Source: JANPPS01 sp965246925 (GTDB taxonomy: Bacteria; Pseudomonadota; Alphaproteobacteria; Acetobacterales; Acetobacteraceae). Taken from it: 64,000 nucleotides of DNA. A program made the position numbers and the translations under genes. The stretch spans positions 3,782,001 to 3,846,000 of the forward strand of contig OZ251994.1 in NCBI GenBank assembly GCA_965246925.1, given 5' to 3'. Every line of letters starts with the position of its first letter. Positions within the stretch are counted from its first letter, which is position 1. The notes under the pieces were generated by a model. It saw only the letters and a list, made by a program, of their open reading frames with translations. It ran no database searches and was not told the DNA's origin. Positions 55,588 through 63,339 of the stretch are shown in pieces.

Positions 55588-55599
55588 CCTGGCCGCATC

Positions 55600-56838
55600 G
55601 TGCGGTTTCTCTTCGTCCACCAAAACTTCCCCGGCCAGTTTCTACACCTCCTGCGGCATCTGACCGCTCAGGGGCGGCATGAGTTGGTGTTCATCACCGA
55701 GGAGAACGGGAACAACCTGAAGGGAGTGCGGAAAGTAACCTACCGCGGGCCTGAACGGCAACGGGACAATACCTTCCGGGACGCGCAAGAGTTCGAGCAG
55801 GCGACGCTACGGGCGTATCAAGTCACTCAGATCGGTCAAAGCCTCAAGGCACTCGGCTTCACGCCCGATACCATCATTGGCCACCATGGCTGGGGTGAGA
55901 TGCTTAACATGGAGGATGTCTGGCCGGGCGTGCCGCTGCTGGGCTACTTTGAGTTCTATTATAATATCTATGGAAAAGATGTCGGCTTCGACCCGGAATT
56001 CATGACACCCCGTGAGCTTATGCCCCGCGTGCGGGCCAAGAATACGGTCAACCTCATCGCGCTCAACAATCCAGGCCACGGCCAAACGCCGACGCTGTTT
56101 CAACAAGAAACCTACCCGGCCTGGGCGCAGCCGAAGATCACCCTCCTGCGGGAGGGCGTGCAGCTCGATCAATGCCGCCCCGATCCCAGCGCCCGGCGCC
56201 GCGCCCTGGACCTGAATGGCTTCAAGGTGGGACCGAAGGACCGGCTCATCACCTACGTCGCGCGTGACCTCGAGCCGTATCGCGGATTTCACATCATGAT
56301 GCGGGCGCTACCTAAGTTACTCTCCCATCCCGCAGTGAAGATCATCATGGTGGGCGGAGACGGGGTCAGTTACGGGGCGCAGCTGAGTGACCGGACGTGG
56401 CGCGAGCATTTCACCCAGGAACTCGGAATGACGCTGGATCCTGACCGCGTCTGCTTTCCGGGACGTGTCGCCTACGAGCCTTACCTCGATATACTTCAGC
56501 GCTCGGATGTTCATGTCTATCTGACATACCCCTTCGTCGCGTCCTGGTCGCTGCGCGAGGCGATGGCGTGCGGGTGCGCTCTGGTGGCGAGCGATACGGA
56601 GCCGGTGCGGGAGTTCGTGCAGGACGGAGTGACCGGGCTGCTGACCCCCTGCCTCGACCCGGCGGCGTTGGCCAGTCAGGTACTCCGGCTCCTCGACGAT
56701 CCGGCACTGTCGACCCGGCTGCGCCGTGCAGCGCGGGCCTATGCGGAGCGGCATCTACGGATGCAAGATCACATCGCCGGGTATGAGGCACTGGTGCACC
56801 AGCTCACCGGGCGGCATTTTGACCAGGAGGACACATAA
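55600..56838 (+). CDS. Glycosyltransferase family 4
   Basis: The 412-residue protein starts MRFLFVHQNFPGQFLHLLRHLTAQGRHELVFITEE, a GT-B fold opening, and has GHHGWGEMLNMEDVWPGVPLLGYFEFYY. The donor-site half has RDLEPYRGFHIMMRALPKLL, IIMVGGDGVSYG and VYLTYPFVASWSLREAMACGCALVASDTEPVREFVQDGVTGLLTP, where the two glutamates of the GT4 motif can be seen. It starts at GTG 55600, 12 nt after the previous gene. The donor sugar and acceptor are unknown; the context favours modification of a secreted or surface protein. Confidence 0.93.
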   Translation: MRFLFVHQNFPGQFLHLLRHLTAQGRHELVFITEENGNNLKGVRKVTYRGPERQRDNTFRDAQEFEQATLRAYQVTQIGQSLKALGFTPDTIIGHHGWGEMLNMEDVWPGVPLLGYFEFYYNIYGKDVGFDPEFMTPRELMPRVRAKNTVNLIALNNPGHGQTPTLFQQETYPAWAQPKITLLREGVQLDQCRPDPSARRRALDLNGFKVGPKDRLITYVARDLEPYRGFHIMMRALPKLLSHPAVKIIMVGGDGVSYGAQLSDRTWREHFTQELGMTLDPDRVCFPGRVAYEPYLDILQRSDVHVYLTYPFVASWSLREAMACGCALVASDTEPVREFVQDGVTGLLTPCLDPAALASQVLRLLDDPALSTRLRRAARAYAERHLRMQDHIAGYEALVHQLTGRHFDQEDT

Positions 56839-56840
56839 GC

Positions 56841-57251
56841 ATGGTTGAAAACGTGAGGCCGGCCGACGTGCTAGCCGCGCTTAACGCCAACCCGGCGGCG
56901 CAGCTCGTCGACGTCCGGACGGATGCCGAGTGGTCCTATGTCGGGCTACCCGACCTCGATACCGCGCAAAAGGAGCCGGTGCTGATCGCGTGGCAGCTGT
57001 TTCCGTCCGGCCAATTGAACCCGGCGTTCATGGATCAGCTGCGCCAAACCGGTCTCACACCGGAGCATCACATCTATTTTCTATGCCGCAGCGGTGTGCG
57101 CAGCACCGCGGCGGCCCTGGCGGCGGCCGGGGCCGGATATCCACACGTGTTCAACATCGCCGATGGCTTCGAGGGCCCGCCGGACGCAAACGGGCATCGC
57201 GGCACCGCCGCGGGCTGGAAGGCGGAGGGGCTCCCCTGGCGGCAGCGCTGA
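56841..57251 (+). CDS. Rhodanese-domain protein
   Basis: The 136-residue single rhodanese domain has LVDVRTDAEWSYVGLPDL and the active loop YFLCRSGVRSTAAALAAAG, with Cys82 as the sulfur carrier. Such proteins move sulfur atoms as persulfides. It begins 2 nt after the glycosyltransferase stop and ends 1 nt before the isochorismatase gene, so it is in the same transcription unit. A functional tie to secretion is not obvious. Confidence 0.93.
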   Translation: MVENVRPADVLAALNANPAAQLVDVRTDAEWSYVGLPDLDTAQKEPVLIAWQLFPSGQLNPAFMDQLRQTGLTPEHHIYFLCRSGVRSTAAALAAAGAGYPHVFNIADGFEGPPDANGHRGTAAGWKAEGLPWRQR

Positions 57252-57252
57252 C

Positions 57253-57912
57253 ATGCTGATCGAAGCCGAGCCGTATGCGTTCGAGCTGGACCGGGCGCGT
57301 GCAGCAGTGCTGGTGATCGACATGCAGCGGGACTTCCTGGAACCCGGCGGTTTCGGCGCGGCGCTGGGCAACGATGTCAGCCTATTGCGCCGGGCGATCG
57401 GGCCGGTATCAGCCGTGCTGGCCTCCGCGCGGACCGCGGGCCTATGCGTCGTGCATACGCGGGAGGGGCACCGGGAAGACCTGTCGGACCTGCCAGAGAC
57501 CAAACGGCGGCGGGGGCGGCTGGCGCTGGGCATTGGCGATGCGGGACCGATGGGCCGGATCTTGATCCAGGGCGAGCCGGGGCACGGCATCATACCGGAA
57601 CTGGCTGCGCATCCGGGTGAGTCAGTGATCGACAAACCCGGCAAAGGAGCATTCTACGCCACGGGCCTAAGCGACTTGCTTGCCAAGCGCGGTATGACGC
57701 AACTGATCGTCTGCGGAGTGACGACCGAGGTTTGCGTGAGCTCGACCGTGCGGGAGGCCAATGACCGCGGGCTGGAATGCCTCGTGTTGCGGGATGGAAC
57801 GGCGTCATACTTTCCAGACTTTCACGACGCCGCCCTACGTATGATCACGGCGCAGGGTGGGATTTTCGGGTGGGTCAGTGACTCGGCCGCGGTGTGTGCT
57901 GCGCTGTCGTGA
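57253..57912 (+). CDS. Isochorismatase-family cysteine hydrolase
   Basis: The 219-residue protein shows the family triad: Asp23 in VLVIDMQRDFLEPGGFG, a lysine in IDKPGKGAFYATGLSDLL, and the cysteine in VCGVTTEVCVSSTVREANDRG. The FLEPGGFGAALGNDVSLL segment is common in nicotinamidase/biuret-hydrolase-like branches. It probably cleaves an amide or similar small metabolite rather than isochorismate. ATG at 57253 is chosen; the frame to 57094 overlaps the rhodanese gene. Confidence 0.92.
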   Translation: MLIEAEPYAFELDRARAAVLVIDMQRDFLEPGGFGAALGNDVSLLRRAIGPVSAVLASARTAGLCVVHTREGHREDLSDLPETKRRRGRLALGIGDAGPMGRILIQGEPGHGIIPELAAHPGESVIDKPGKGAFYATGLSDLLAKRGMTQLIVCGVTTEVCVSSTVREANDRGLECLVLRDGTASYFPDFHDAALRMITAQGGIFGWVSDSAAVCAALS

Positions 57913-57970
57913 GGCATGCTTGCCTTTTGGCTAGGCCACCCCGGTGACTGACAGGCCATGTCGTTTCCCT

Positions 57971-58008
57971 CACCCCTCCCCCCTCTCCCGGTGAAAGGGG
58001 GAGGGGCT
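57971..58008. repeat. GC-rich palindrome between convergent genes (copy 5)
   Basis: CACCCCTCCCCCCTCTCCC pairs with GGGGGAGGGG across GGTGAAA. It lies in the 105-bp gap between the convergent isochorismatase and receptor genes, where it may act as a bidirectional terminator-like stem, although no T-run flanks it. Confidence 0.7.
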
Positions 58009-58017
58009 AGCGGGCGA

Positions 58018-59973
58018 TTAGAACTTGAACCGCGTGCCCGCCAGGAACGAGGGCCCCGGCGTGGCGAAGCCGCTCGCGGGTTCGAAGCGTGAGCCACCGA
58101 TATTCTTGGCATACGCAAACGCCGTGAGCTGCGGCGTAATGACATACGTCACATTGAGATTGGCGAGGAACCCACTGCGCGCACGGCCGATACCCTGGCC
58201 GAAGCCGTTATCATCCACGATGAAATCCTGGAACGCGCCGGTATAAAGCAGCTCGGGCGCAACCGTCAGGCCCGGCAGCGGCCGTACGCGCAGGATTGCG
58301 CTGGCGGCATTGCGCGGGCGGCGCAGCAGCCGGGCACCGGTCGTGCCGTTGAGGGACTCGGTGTAAGTGTACGTCAGGTCCGCATCGACCCAAGCCGCCG
58401 GGCGGAGGGTCAGCACCGCCTCCACCCCCCGCGCCTTGGCCCGGGCGATGTTGACGGCGGTCGAGACCACGCCGAACTGCGTCTGGATCAAGTTCTTGAT
58501 CCGGTTGTCGAAATAGGTGCCCGACAGCGTGACCCCGTCCCGCACCCCGAATACCGGCAGTTCGGTAAGCAATCCGGCCTCATAGCCCCGGCTGGTCTCG
58601 GGCTTCAGCGCCGGGTTGCCGACATAGCCGGACGTATCGACGCCATAGCGATCGAACAGCGACGGCGCGCGGAAGGCGGTGCCGTAGCTGGCCTTAATTC
58701 GGGATAGCGCCTCCGGCACGGCGAACACGCCGCCCACGCGGTAGGTGGTGGAGGACTGGGTCAACGACGTCGCCTCCCCCCGCACATTGCCCGTAAGCGT
58801 CAGGCGCTGCAGCAGCACGGCCTGTAGCCCGACATAGCCGGCGTCCGTATCCGCGTGCGCCCGGGCGGCCTGGTTGAACGCAAATCCGGAGAACACGCTG
58901 TCGGCGCGGACCCTGATTCCGTCGTTGATGTGCTGGTAGCCGAACGTGACCGCGCCCTGGGTCGTCAATGGCGTGTCGGGCAGGCGGACCGTATTGTTCC
59001 ATTGCAAATCCGTCCGGCGGCCGTGATAGCGGCTGTCGCCGGATTGGCCGGCGGCCGGGTCGAAGCTGTTGATGAACCGGCGGTCGGTCTGGTTGCGGCC
59101 CAGGAACAGGCTGGTTTCCCACACGCCGCCGAATAGCCGGCTGGTGACCCCGGCCCGGCCATACACGTTCTCGTCCCGGCCGGTGTATTGCCGGTTGTCC
59201 GTGCCGGGAAAGCCGCCCACGTTGTCATAGGCGAACGCACTCTGCCGCCCGCGCAGCAGCACGGACAAGCGCGTGCCGTCCACCGGGGTGAGACCCAAAT
59301 TGACGGTGGCCGCGCGGGTGCGAAATCCGTCCCGCTCCCCGGTATAGATCCGCTCGCGCCGCGGCGTCACGTCCGAGCCCTCGTCGGTGCGGCCCTCGGC
59401 GGTGACGGAGTAGTCCCACACGCCACTCTGGCCGGAAATGGCCGCCCGGCCTAGCGCGGCGCGGGGCAGCCCGGCGGCAATCTCCAGCTCGGCGGCCGGC
59501 GCGCCCTGACCACGCCGGGTCACGATGTTGATCACGCCGCCGATCGCGCCCGAGCCATAGACGCCCGACATCGGGCCGCGGATCACCTCGATCCGCTCGA
59601 TATCGTTCAGCGTATCCACGCCGAAATTGAACGAATTGCCCGGGTCGGACGGGTCATTGACCTGCAGCCCATCCCGCAGCACGAGGACGTGGTTGCTGTT
59701 GGTGCCGCGGATGAATACGCTGGAAACGCCGCCGGGCCCGCCTGACTGCACGATGCGCAGGCCGGGCACGGCGCCCAGCGCCTCGGTCACGGTGGTGTAG
59801 CCCTGGGTCTCGATCGTCGTGCGGTCGATGACGGTAACGCCAGCGGCTACCTTATCGGCCGTGAGCGGCACGCGTGTCGCGGTGACCGTCACCTCGAGCG
59901 GCGAGTCCGGCAGCGAGTTTTGCGCGTACGCCAGGCACGGCAACGCGGTTAGCAACAGCACATACGGGCGCAT
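58018..59973 (-). CDS. btuB: TonB-dependent outer-membrane receptor, BtuB-like
   Basis: The 651-residue protein has a signal peptide (MRPYVLLLTALPCLAYAQ), a probable TonB box in LEVTVTATRVPL, a plug domain with VPGLRIVQSGGPGGVSSVFIRGTNSNHVLVLRDGLQVNDPSDPGNSFNFGVDTLNDIERIEVIRGPMSGVYGSGAIGGVINIVTRR, and a 22-strand barrel that ends in phenylalanine (FLAGTRFKF). The plug and the cobalamin riboswitch upstream identify it as a probable B12 receptor. ATG at 59973 has GGAGG 6 nt upstream; the frame to 60117 runs through the riboswitch leader. It should work with TonB at 34766 and BtuFCD. Confidence 0.93.
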   Translation of the reverse strand: MRPYVLLLTALPCLAYAQNSLPDSPLEVTVTATRVPLTADKVAAGVTVIDRTTIETQGYTTVTEALGAVPGLRIVQSGGPGGVSSVFIRGTNSNHVLVLRDGLQVNDPSDPGNSFNFGVDTLNDIERIEVIRGPMSGVYGSGAIGGVINIVTRRGQGAPAAELEIAAGLPRAALGRAAISGQSGVWDYSVTAEGRTDEGSDVTPRRERIYTGERDGFRTRAATVNLGLTPVDGTRLSVLLRGRQSAFAYDNVGGFPGTDNRQYTGRDENVYGRAGVTSRLFGGVWETSLFLGRNQTDRRFINSFDPAAGQSGDSRYHGRRTDLQWNNTVRLPDTPLTTQGAVTFGYQHINDGIRVRADSVFSGFAFNQAARAHADTDAGYVGLQAVLLQRLTLTGNVRGEATSLTQSSTTYRVGGVFAVPEALSRIKASYGTAFRAPSLFDRYGVDTSGYVGNPALKPETSRGYEAGLLTELPVFGVRDGVTLSGTYFDNRIKNLIQTQFGVVSTAVNIARAKARGVEAVLTLRPAAWVDADLTYTYTESLNGTTGARLLRRPRNAASAILRVRPLPGLTVAPELLYTGAFQDFIVDDNGFGQGIGRARSGFLANLNVTYVITPQLTAFAYAKNIGGSRFEPASGFATPGPSFLAGTRFKF

Positions 59974-60087
59974 AAGCACCTCCACAGGCCGGACCCGGCA
60001 TCGCCGGAGTCCAGATCGACACGGCGAATGCCGCCTGCGGGTCTCTCTCCCGTTGCCCTGGTGCACCCCGCCCAGAACGCGCGCGCA

Positions 60088-60262
60088 GTCTCGACACCGG
60101 CCGGTCTCCTGGCTCACGGGTCATCATGCAGCCCCGCCTTCTCGGCCCGATTTAGGCCAATGGCGTGTGGGGTGCACTCACCGCCTACAGTTGCGGGGGC
60201 AGCCGCGGTTCAGTCCCGCATTCCCGTTTCAGCCCTTGCGGGCCACCTGTGTCTGCGGCTCC
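60088..60262 (-). promoter_or_regulatory. Cobalamin riboswitch
   Basis: On the minus strand the leader reads GGGCTGAAACGGGAATGCGGGACTGAACCGCGGCTGCCCCCGCAACTGTAGGCGG, with the B12-box core GCTGCCCCCGCAACTGT. It continues with GAGAAGGCGGG and GATGACCCGTGAGCCAGGAGACCGGCCGG, the conserved 3' part of the aptamer. It ends about 115 nt before the btuB start. Cobalamin binding usually turns such receptors off. Edges are by eye. The rest of 60263-60364 holds no gene. Confidence 0.95.
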
Positions 60263-60364
60263 TGTAGCAGCTTGGGCGCGTATGTGACCAGAGCGTGTAG
60301 CCACAGCATGTGGCCAGCCCGCCATTCCTGTGACAAAACCGTGACAGATTATGGGAGAGCTGGA

Positions 60365-61699
60365 TTGGACGAGCCGCAGCCAAGCCTGCAACGCCGCAAC
60401 GCTGGAACCGCGTTGCGCCAGGCCACCAAGCGCGCTGGGCATGGGGAGTGGCACGTACCCTCGGGGCGCGCCGACCCGGTGCAGGTGTTAATCGACCAGG
60501 GCCGCACGCGTATTCAGGATTTGTTGCCGCTGCGCTACGGCCGGATGCAAGGCTCGGCTTTCGCGTTCCTGCGCGGCGCCGCCGCGGTCATGGCGGCAGA
60601 CCTCGCCAGCACGCCGCAGAGCGGGTTGCGTGTGCAGGCCTGCGGCGACTGCCATCTCGCCAATTTCGGCGCCTACCGCTCGCCCGAAGGATCGCCAGTC
60701 TTCGACATCAACGATTTCGACGAGACGCTGCCCGCGCCGTTCGAGTGGGATCTGAAGCGGTTAGCCACCAGTCTTGTCGTGGCGGGCCAGGATCAGCATC
60801 TGCCAGACCGGCAATGTGGCGAGCTCGCCCGGGCGGCGGCGGCGGCGTACCGCACGCAGATGGCCAGCCTGTCGCTGCTCTCCCCGTTACAGGCCTGGAC
60901 TGCGCGCATCTCGCTGCCGGATGCGGTCGCGTCCATCCAGGACCCCAAGCTCCGCGCCCGCGAAGCCACCCGGCTCGAAGCGGCGATGACTGGAACGGAC
61001 ACGTCGTATGGCCTGGTCGAACGAACCGGGACGGGGTGGAGCCTCCGCACTAAGCCCGGCATCCGCCGTCTGGACGAGCATGAGCTTGCCGCCCGCGCGC
61101 TGTTCGAGCGCTATGCCGAGACCCTGGCCCCAGAACGGCAGCAGCTTTTCCGGCGTTTCGCCCTCCGGGACATCGCGTTCAAGGCCGTGGGCGTCGGCAG
61201 CGTCGGCACGTTCTGCGCCATCGGCCTGTTCACGACCGGCGATGGCGAGCCGTTGCTGCTGCAGGTGAAGGAAGCGACGCGGTCCGTGCTGGCGGCATAT
61301 GCGGGCGAGTCGGCGTTTGCCCATCAGGGTCAGCGCGTCGTGGTGGGGCAGCGGACCATGCAGGCGGTGACCGACATCTTCCTGGGCTGGACCGATGCGG
61401 GGGAACCCGGCGGCCGGCACTTCTATGTGCGGCAACTGAAGGACCCGAAGCTCGCGGCGATCGGCGAAGACCTGACCGGAGCACTCCCGTTCTACGCGCC
61501 GCTATGTGGGCGGACGCTGGCGCGGGCGCATGCACGGTCCGGCGATGCGGCGATGATCTCGGGGTACCTGGGGCGGGGCGACGCGATGGATGAGGCGGTG
61601 GCGCAGTTCGCCCTGAGCTACGCCAAGCAGACCCGGCTGGATTGGCAGGCGATGCTGGCGGCGATCAAGGCCGGGCGGATCACGGCGGCGGCCAGTTAA
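60365..61699 (+). CDS. DUF2252 family protein (kinase-like fold)
   Basis: The protein of about 444 residues has RYGRMQGSAFAFLRGAAAVMAADLA, then CGDCHLANFGAYRSPEGSPVFDINDFDETLPAPFEWDLKRLATSLVVA, the GDxHxxNFG...DINDFDE signature of DUF2252, which is distantly related to aminoglycoside phosphotransferases. C-terminal ALCGRTLARAHARSGD is also typical. Function is not known. TTG at 60365 with GGGAGAG just upstream is preferred; GTG at 60341 is an alternative. The frame reaching back to 59819 is an artefact antisense to btuB. It overlaps the convergent YihY gene by 4 nt. Confidence 0.85.
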   Translation: MDEPQPSLQRRNAGTALRQATKRAGHGEWHVPSGRADPVQVLIDQGRTRIQDLLPLRYGRMQGSAFAFLRGAAAVMAADLASTPQSGLRVQACGDCHLANFGAYRSPEGSPVFDINDFDETLPAPFEWDLKRLATSLVVAGQDQHLPDRQCGELARAAAAAYRTQMASLSLLSPLQAWTARISLPDAVASIQDPKLRAREATRLEAAMTGTDTSYGLVERTGTGWSLRTKPGIRRLDEHELAARALFERYAETLAPERQQLFRRFALRDIAFKAVGVGSVGTFCAIGLFTTGDGEPLLLQVKEATRSVLAAYAGESAFAHQGQRVVVGQRTMQAVTDIFLGWTDAGEPGGRHFYVRQLKDPKLAAIGEDLTGALPFYAPLCGRTLARAHARSGDAAMISGYLGRGDAMDEAVAQFALSYAKQTRLDWQAMLAAIKAGRITAAAS

Positions 61700-62682
61700 C
61701 GCCGCTTCAACGCGACGACCAGCAAGGTGCCGAGTGCGGCGACCTCGAACAGGCCGAGCGGCATCTTGCGGGCGTGGTTGTGGGCCAGCACGGTTTCGAC
61801 CGAGGTGCGGGGCGTCGGCTGATCGCCCGCCGCCTTGGCCGCGAACGCCTCCGCGCTGCCGTGATGGCTGGCCCAGACCTTGGTGAACTCGGCGCCCAGC
61901 AAGAATATCTGGGACGAGTAATAGATCCATAGCAACACGATGATCAGCGCACCCGCGGCGCCGTAACTGCTCGCGACCGAAGAGCTGCCGATGTAGATCC
62001 CGATCAAGGTCTTGCCGATGGTGAACAGGAACGCGGTGCCGATCGCGCCGACGCCCACGTCCCTCCAGTTCAAGTTGCGATCCGGCAGTATCTTATAGAT
62101 CGCAGCAAACAAGGCCGAGACCATGATGAACGAGATCACGAAGTTCAGTAGCTGGAACAGCAGCTCGGCTTCCGGAATGATGGAGTTCAGCATCGTGCCC
62201 AGCGCATGTAATCCTGCACTGACGACGAGGGAGACCAGCAGTAGAAACCCCATCGTGGCGACTAGTCCAAGGCTTGCGGCCCGGGCCCGGAGCATACCGG
62301 TCACACCGGCCTTGGGTGTCGCTTTCCAGATGGCATTGAGCGACGCCTGCATTTCGCCGAACACGCCGCTGGCGGTGATAATCAGGGTAATCAGGCCGAT
62401 GACTGTGGCCCAGGCGCCGCTCTTCTTGTTGCTGGCGCTGGCGATCATGGTTTGGATGGCGCCGGCCGCCTGTTCGCCCATCATGCCCTGCAGCTGCCCG
62501 ACCATGGCGCCCTGCGCCGCCTCCTGACCGAACACCAGGCCGGCGATGGCGATGCAGATGACCAGGACGGGGCCGATCGACAGGATCGTATAGAACGCGA
62601 TAGCCGCCCCTTTACTCAGGGCGCTGTCCTCGATGTAGTCCATCACCGTCTCTTTGAGCATCGCCCAAATCTTGCCCAGCAT
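61696..62682 (-). CDS. YihY/BrkB family membrane protein
   Basis: The protein of about 328 residues has six membrane helices. SKGAAIAFYTILSIGPVLVICIAIAGLVFGQEAAQ is the family opening, FGEMQASLNAIW lies mid-protein, and GAAGALIIVLLWIYYSSQIFLLGAEFTKVWA precedes the cytoplasmic tail. YihY/BrkB proteins were first linked to serum resistance and later considered transporters; they are not ribonuclease BN. ATG at 62682 is preferred to TTG at 62688. No operon partner is close enough to suggest a role. Confidence 0.9.
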   Translation of the reverse strand: MLGKIWAMLKETVMDYIEDSALSKGAAIAFYTILSIGPVLVICIAIAGLVFGQEAAQGAMVGQLQGMMGEQAAGAIQTMIASASNKKSGAWATVIGLITLIITASGVFGEMQASLNAIWKATPKAGVTGMLRARAASLGLVATMGFLLLVSLVVSAGLHALGTMLNSIIPEAELLFQLLNFVISFIMVSALFAAIYKILPDRNLNWRDVGVGAIGTAFLFTIGKTLIGIYIGSSSVASSYGAAGALIIVLLWIYYSSQIFLLGAEFTKVWASHHGSAEAFAAKAAGDQPTPRTSVETVLAHNHARKMPLGLFEVAALGTLLVVALKRR

Positions 62683-62742
62683 CCACAACCGCCCATCAAA
62701 GGAATCCTGTCCCTCGAACGCCTGCTATGAGGCAGGGTTGCT

Positions 62743-63315
62743 TTAGGTGCGCAAATGTTCGGGAATAGGCAACCCGAGGGCAGTCGGCACATCCCAAAGC
62801 TCCCGCACCGTCCGCACGGGGCGGAAGCCAGCGGCGATATAGCCGGGTAGCGCGCGAGGATGATCGGCCGTGCAGGTGTTGACGGTGATGGCCTGGGCCC
62901 CCTGACCGGCGGCGGTGTCGAGTGCCGCGCCCAGGAACGCGCGGCCCAGCCCGCGCCCGGTCGCATGCGGCAGCAGCCCGAAATAGCTGAGATTGACCGT
63001 CGGACGGTTGCGCACGTCCAGCTCGAAGAAGCCGGCCGGCTCACCGCCCGCATACAGCACGAAGACGAGGACCGCCGGGTCGCGCAGGATGGCGTCGAGC
63101 GAGGCATCCGGCATGGCGGTCCGCATCCACCAAACATGCTCCCGCCCGACAGTGGAATAGAGGTAGCGATAGAACGGCACGGTGCAGCCGGTAAGCGGCA
63201 CGAGGGCGGCATAGTCCGGTAACGGCATCGGCGCCAGGACCGTCTCCGTCAAGTCGAGCCGCAGGAAGGTGACGGTGACGGCAATGCGGGTGGTGCTTCG
63301 TTGGGTCAGCAGCAT
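62743..63315 (-). CDS. GNAT N-acetyltransferase
   Basis: The 190-residue protein has ILRDPAVLVFVLYAGGEPAGFFELDVRNRPTVNLSYFGLLPHATGRGLGRAFLGAALDTAAGQGAQAITVNTCTADHPRALPGYIAAGFRPVR. The acetyl-CoA loop is ATGRGLGRAFL. The EPAGFFELD...VNLSYFGLLP pattern is found in a widespread uncharacterised branch. It lies 24 nt downstream of rpoD on the same strand. The substrate is unknown. Confidence 0.9.
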   Translation of the reverse strand: MLLTQRSTTRIAVTVTFLRLDLTETVLAPMPLPDYAALVPLTGCTVPFYRYLYSTVGREHVWWMRTAMPDASLDAILRDPAVLVFVLYAGGEPAGFFELDVRNRPTVNLSYFGLLPHATGRGLGRAFLGAALDTAAGQGAQAITVNTCTADHPRALPGYIAAGFRPVRTVRELWDVPTALGLPIPEHLRT

Positions 63316-63339
63316 CGCCGCATTGCAGCCTTCACGCCG

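Noticed and set aside
59819..60364. N-terminal part of the long frame leading into the DUF2252 gene
   Set aside because: It runs antisense through the btuB 5' end and the cobalamin riboswitch; the DUF2252 fold begins after 60365.
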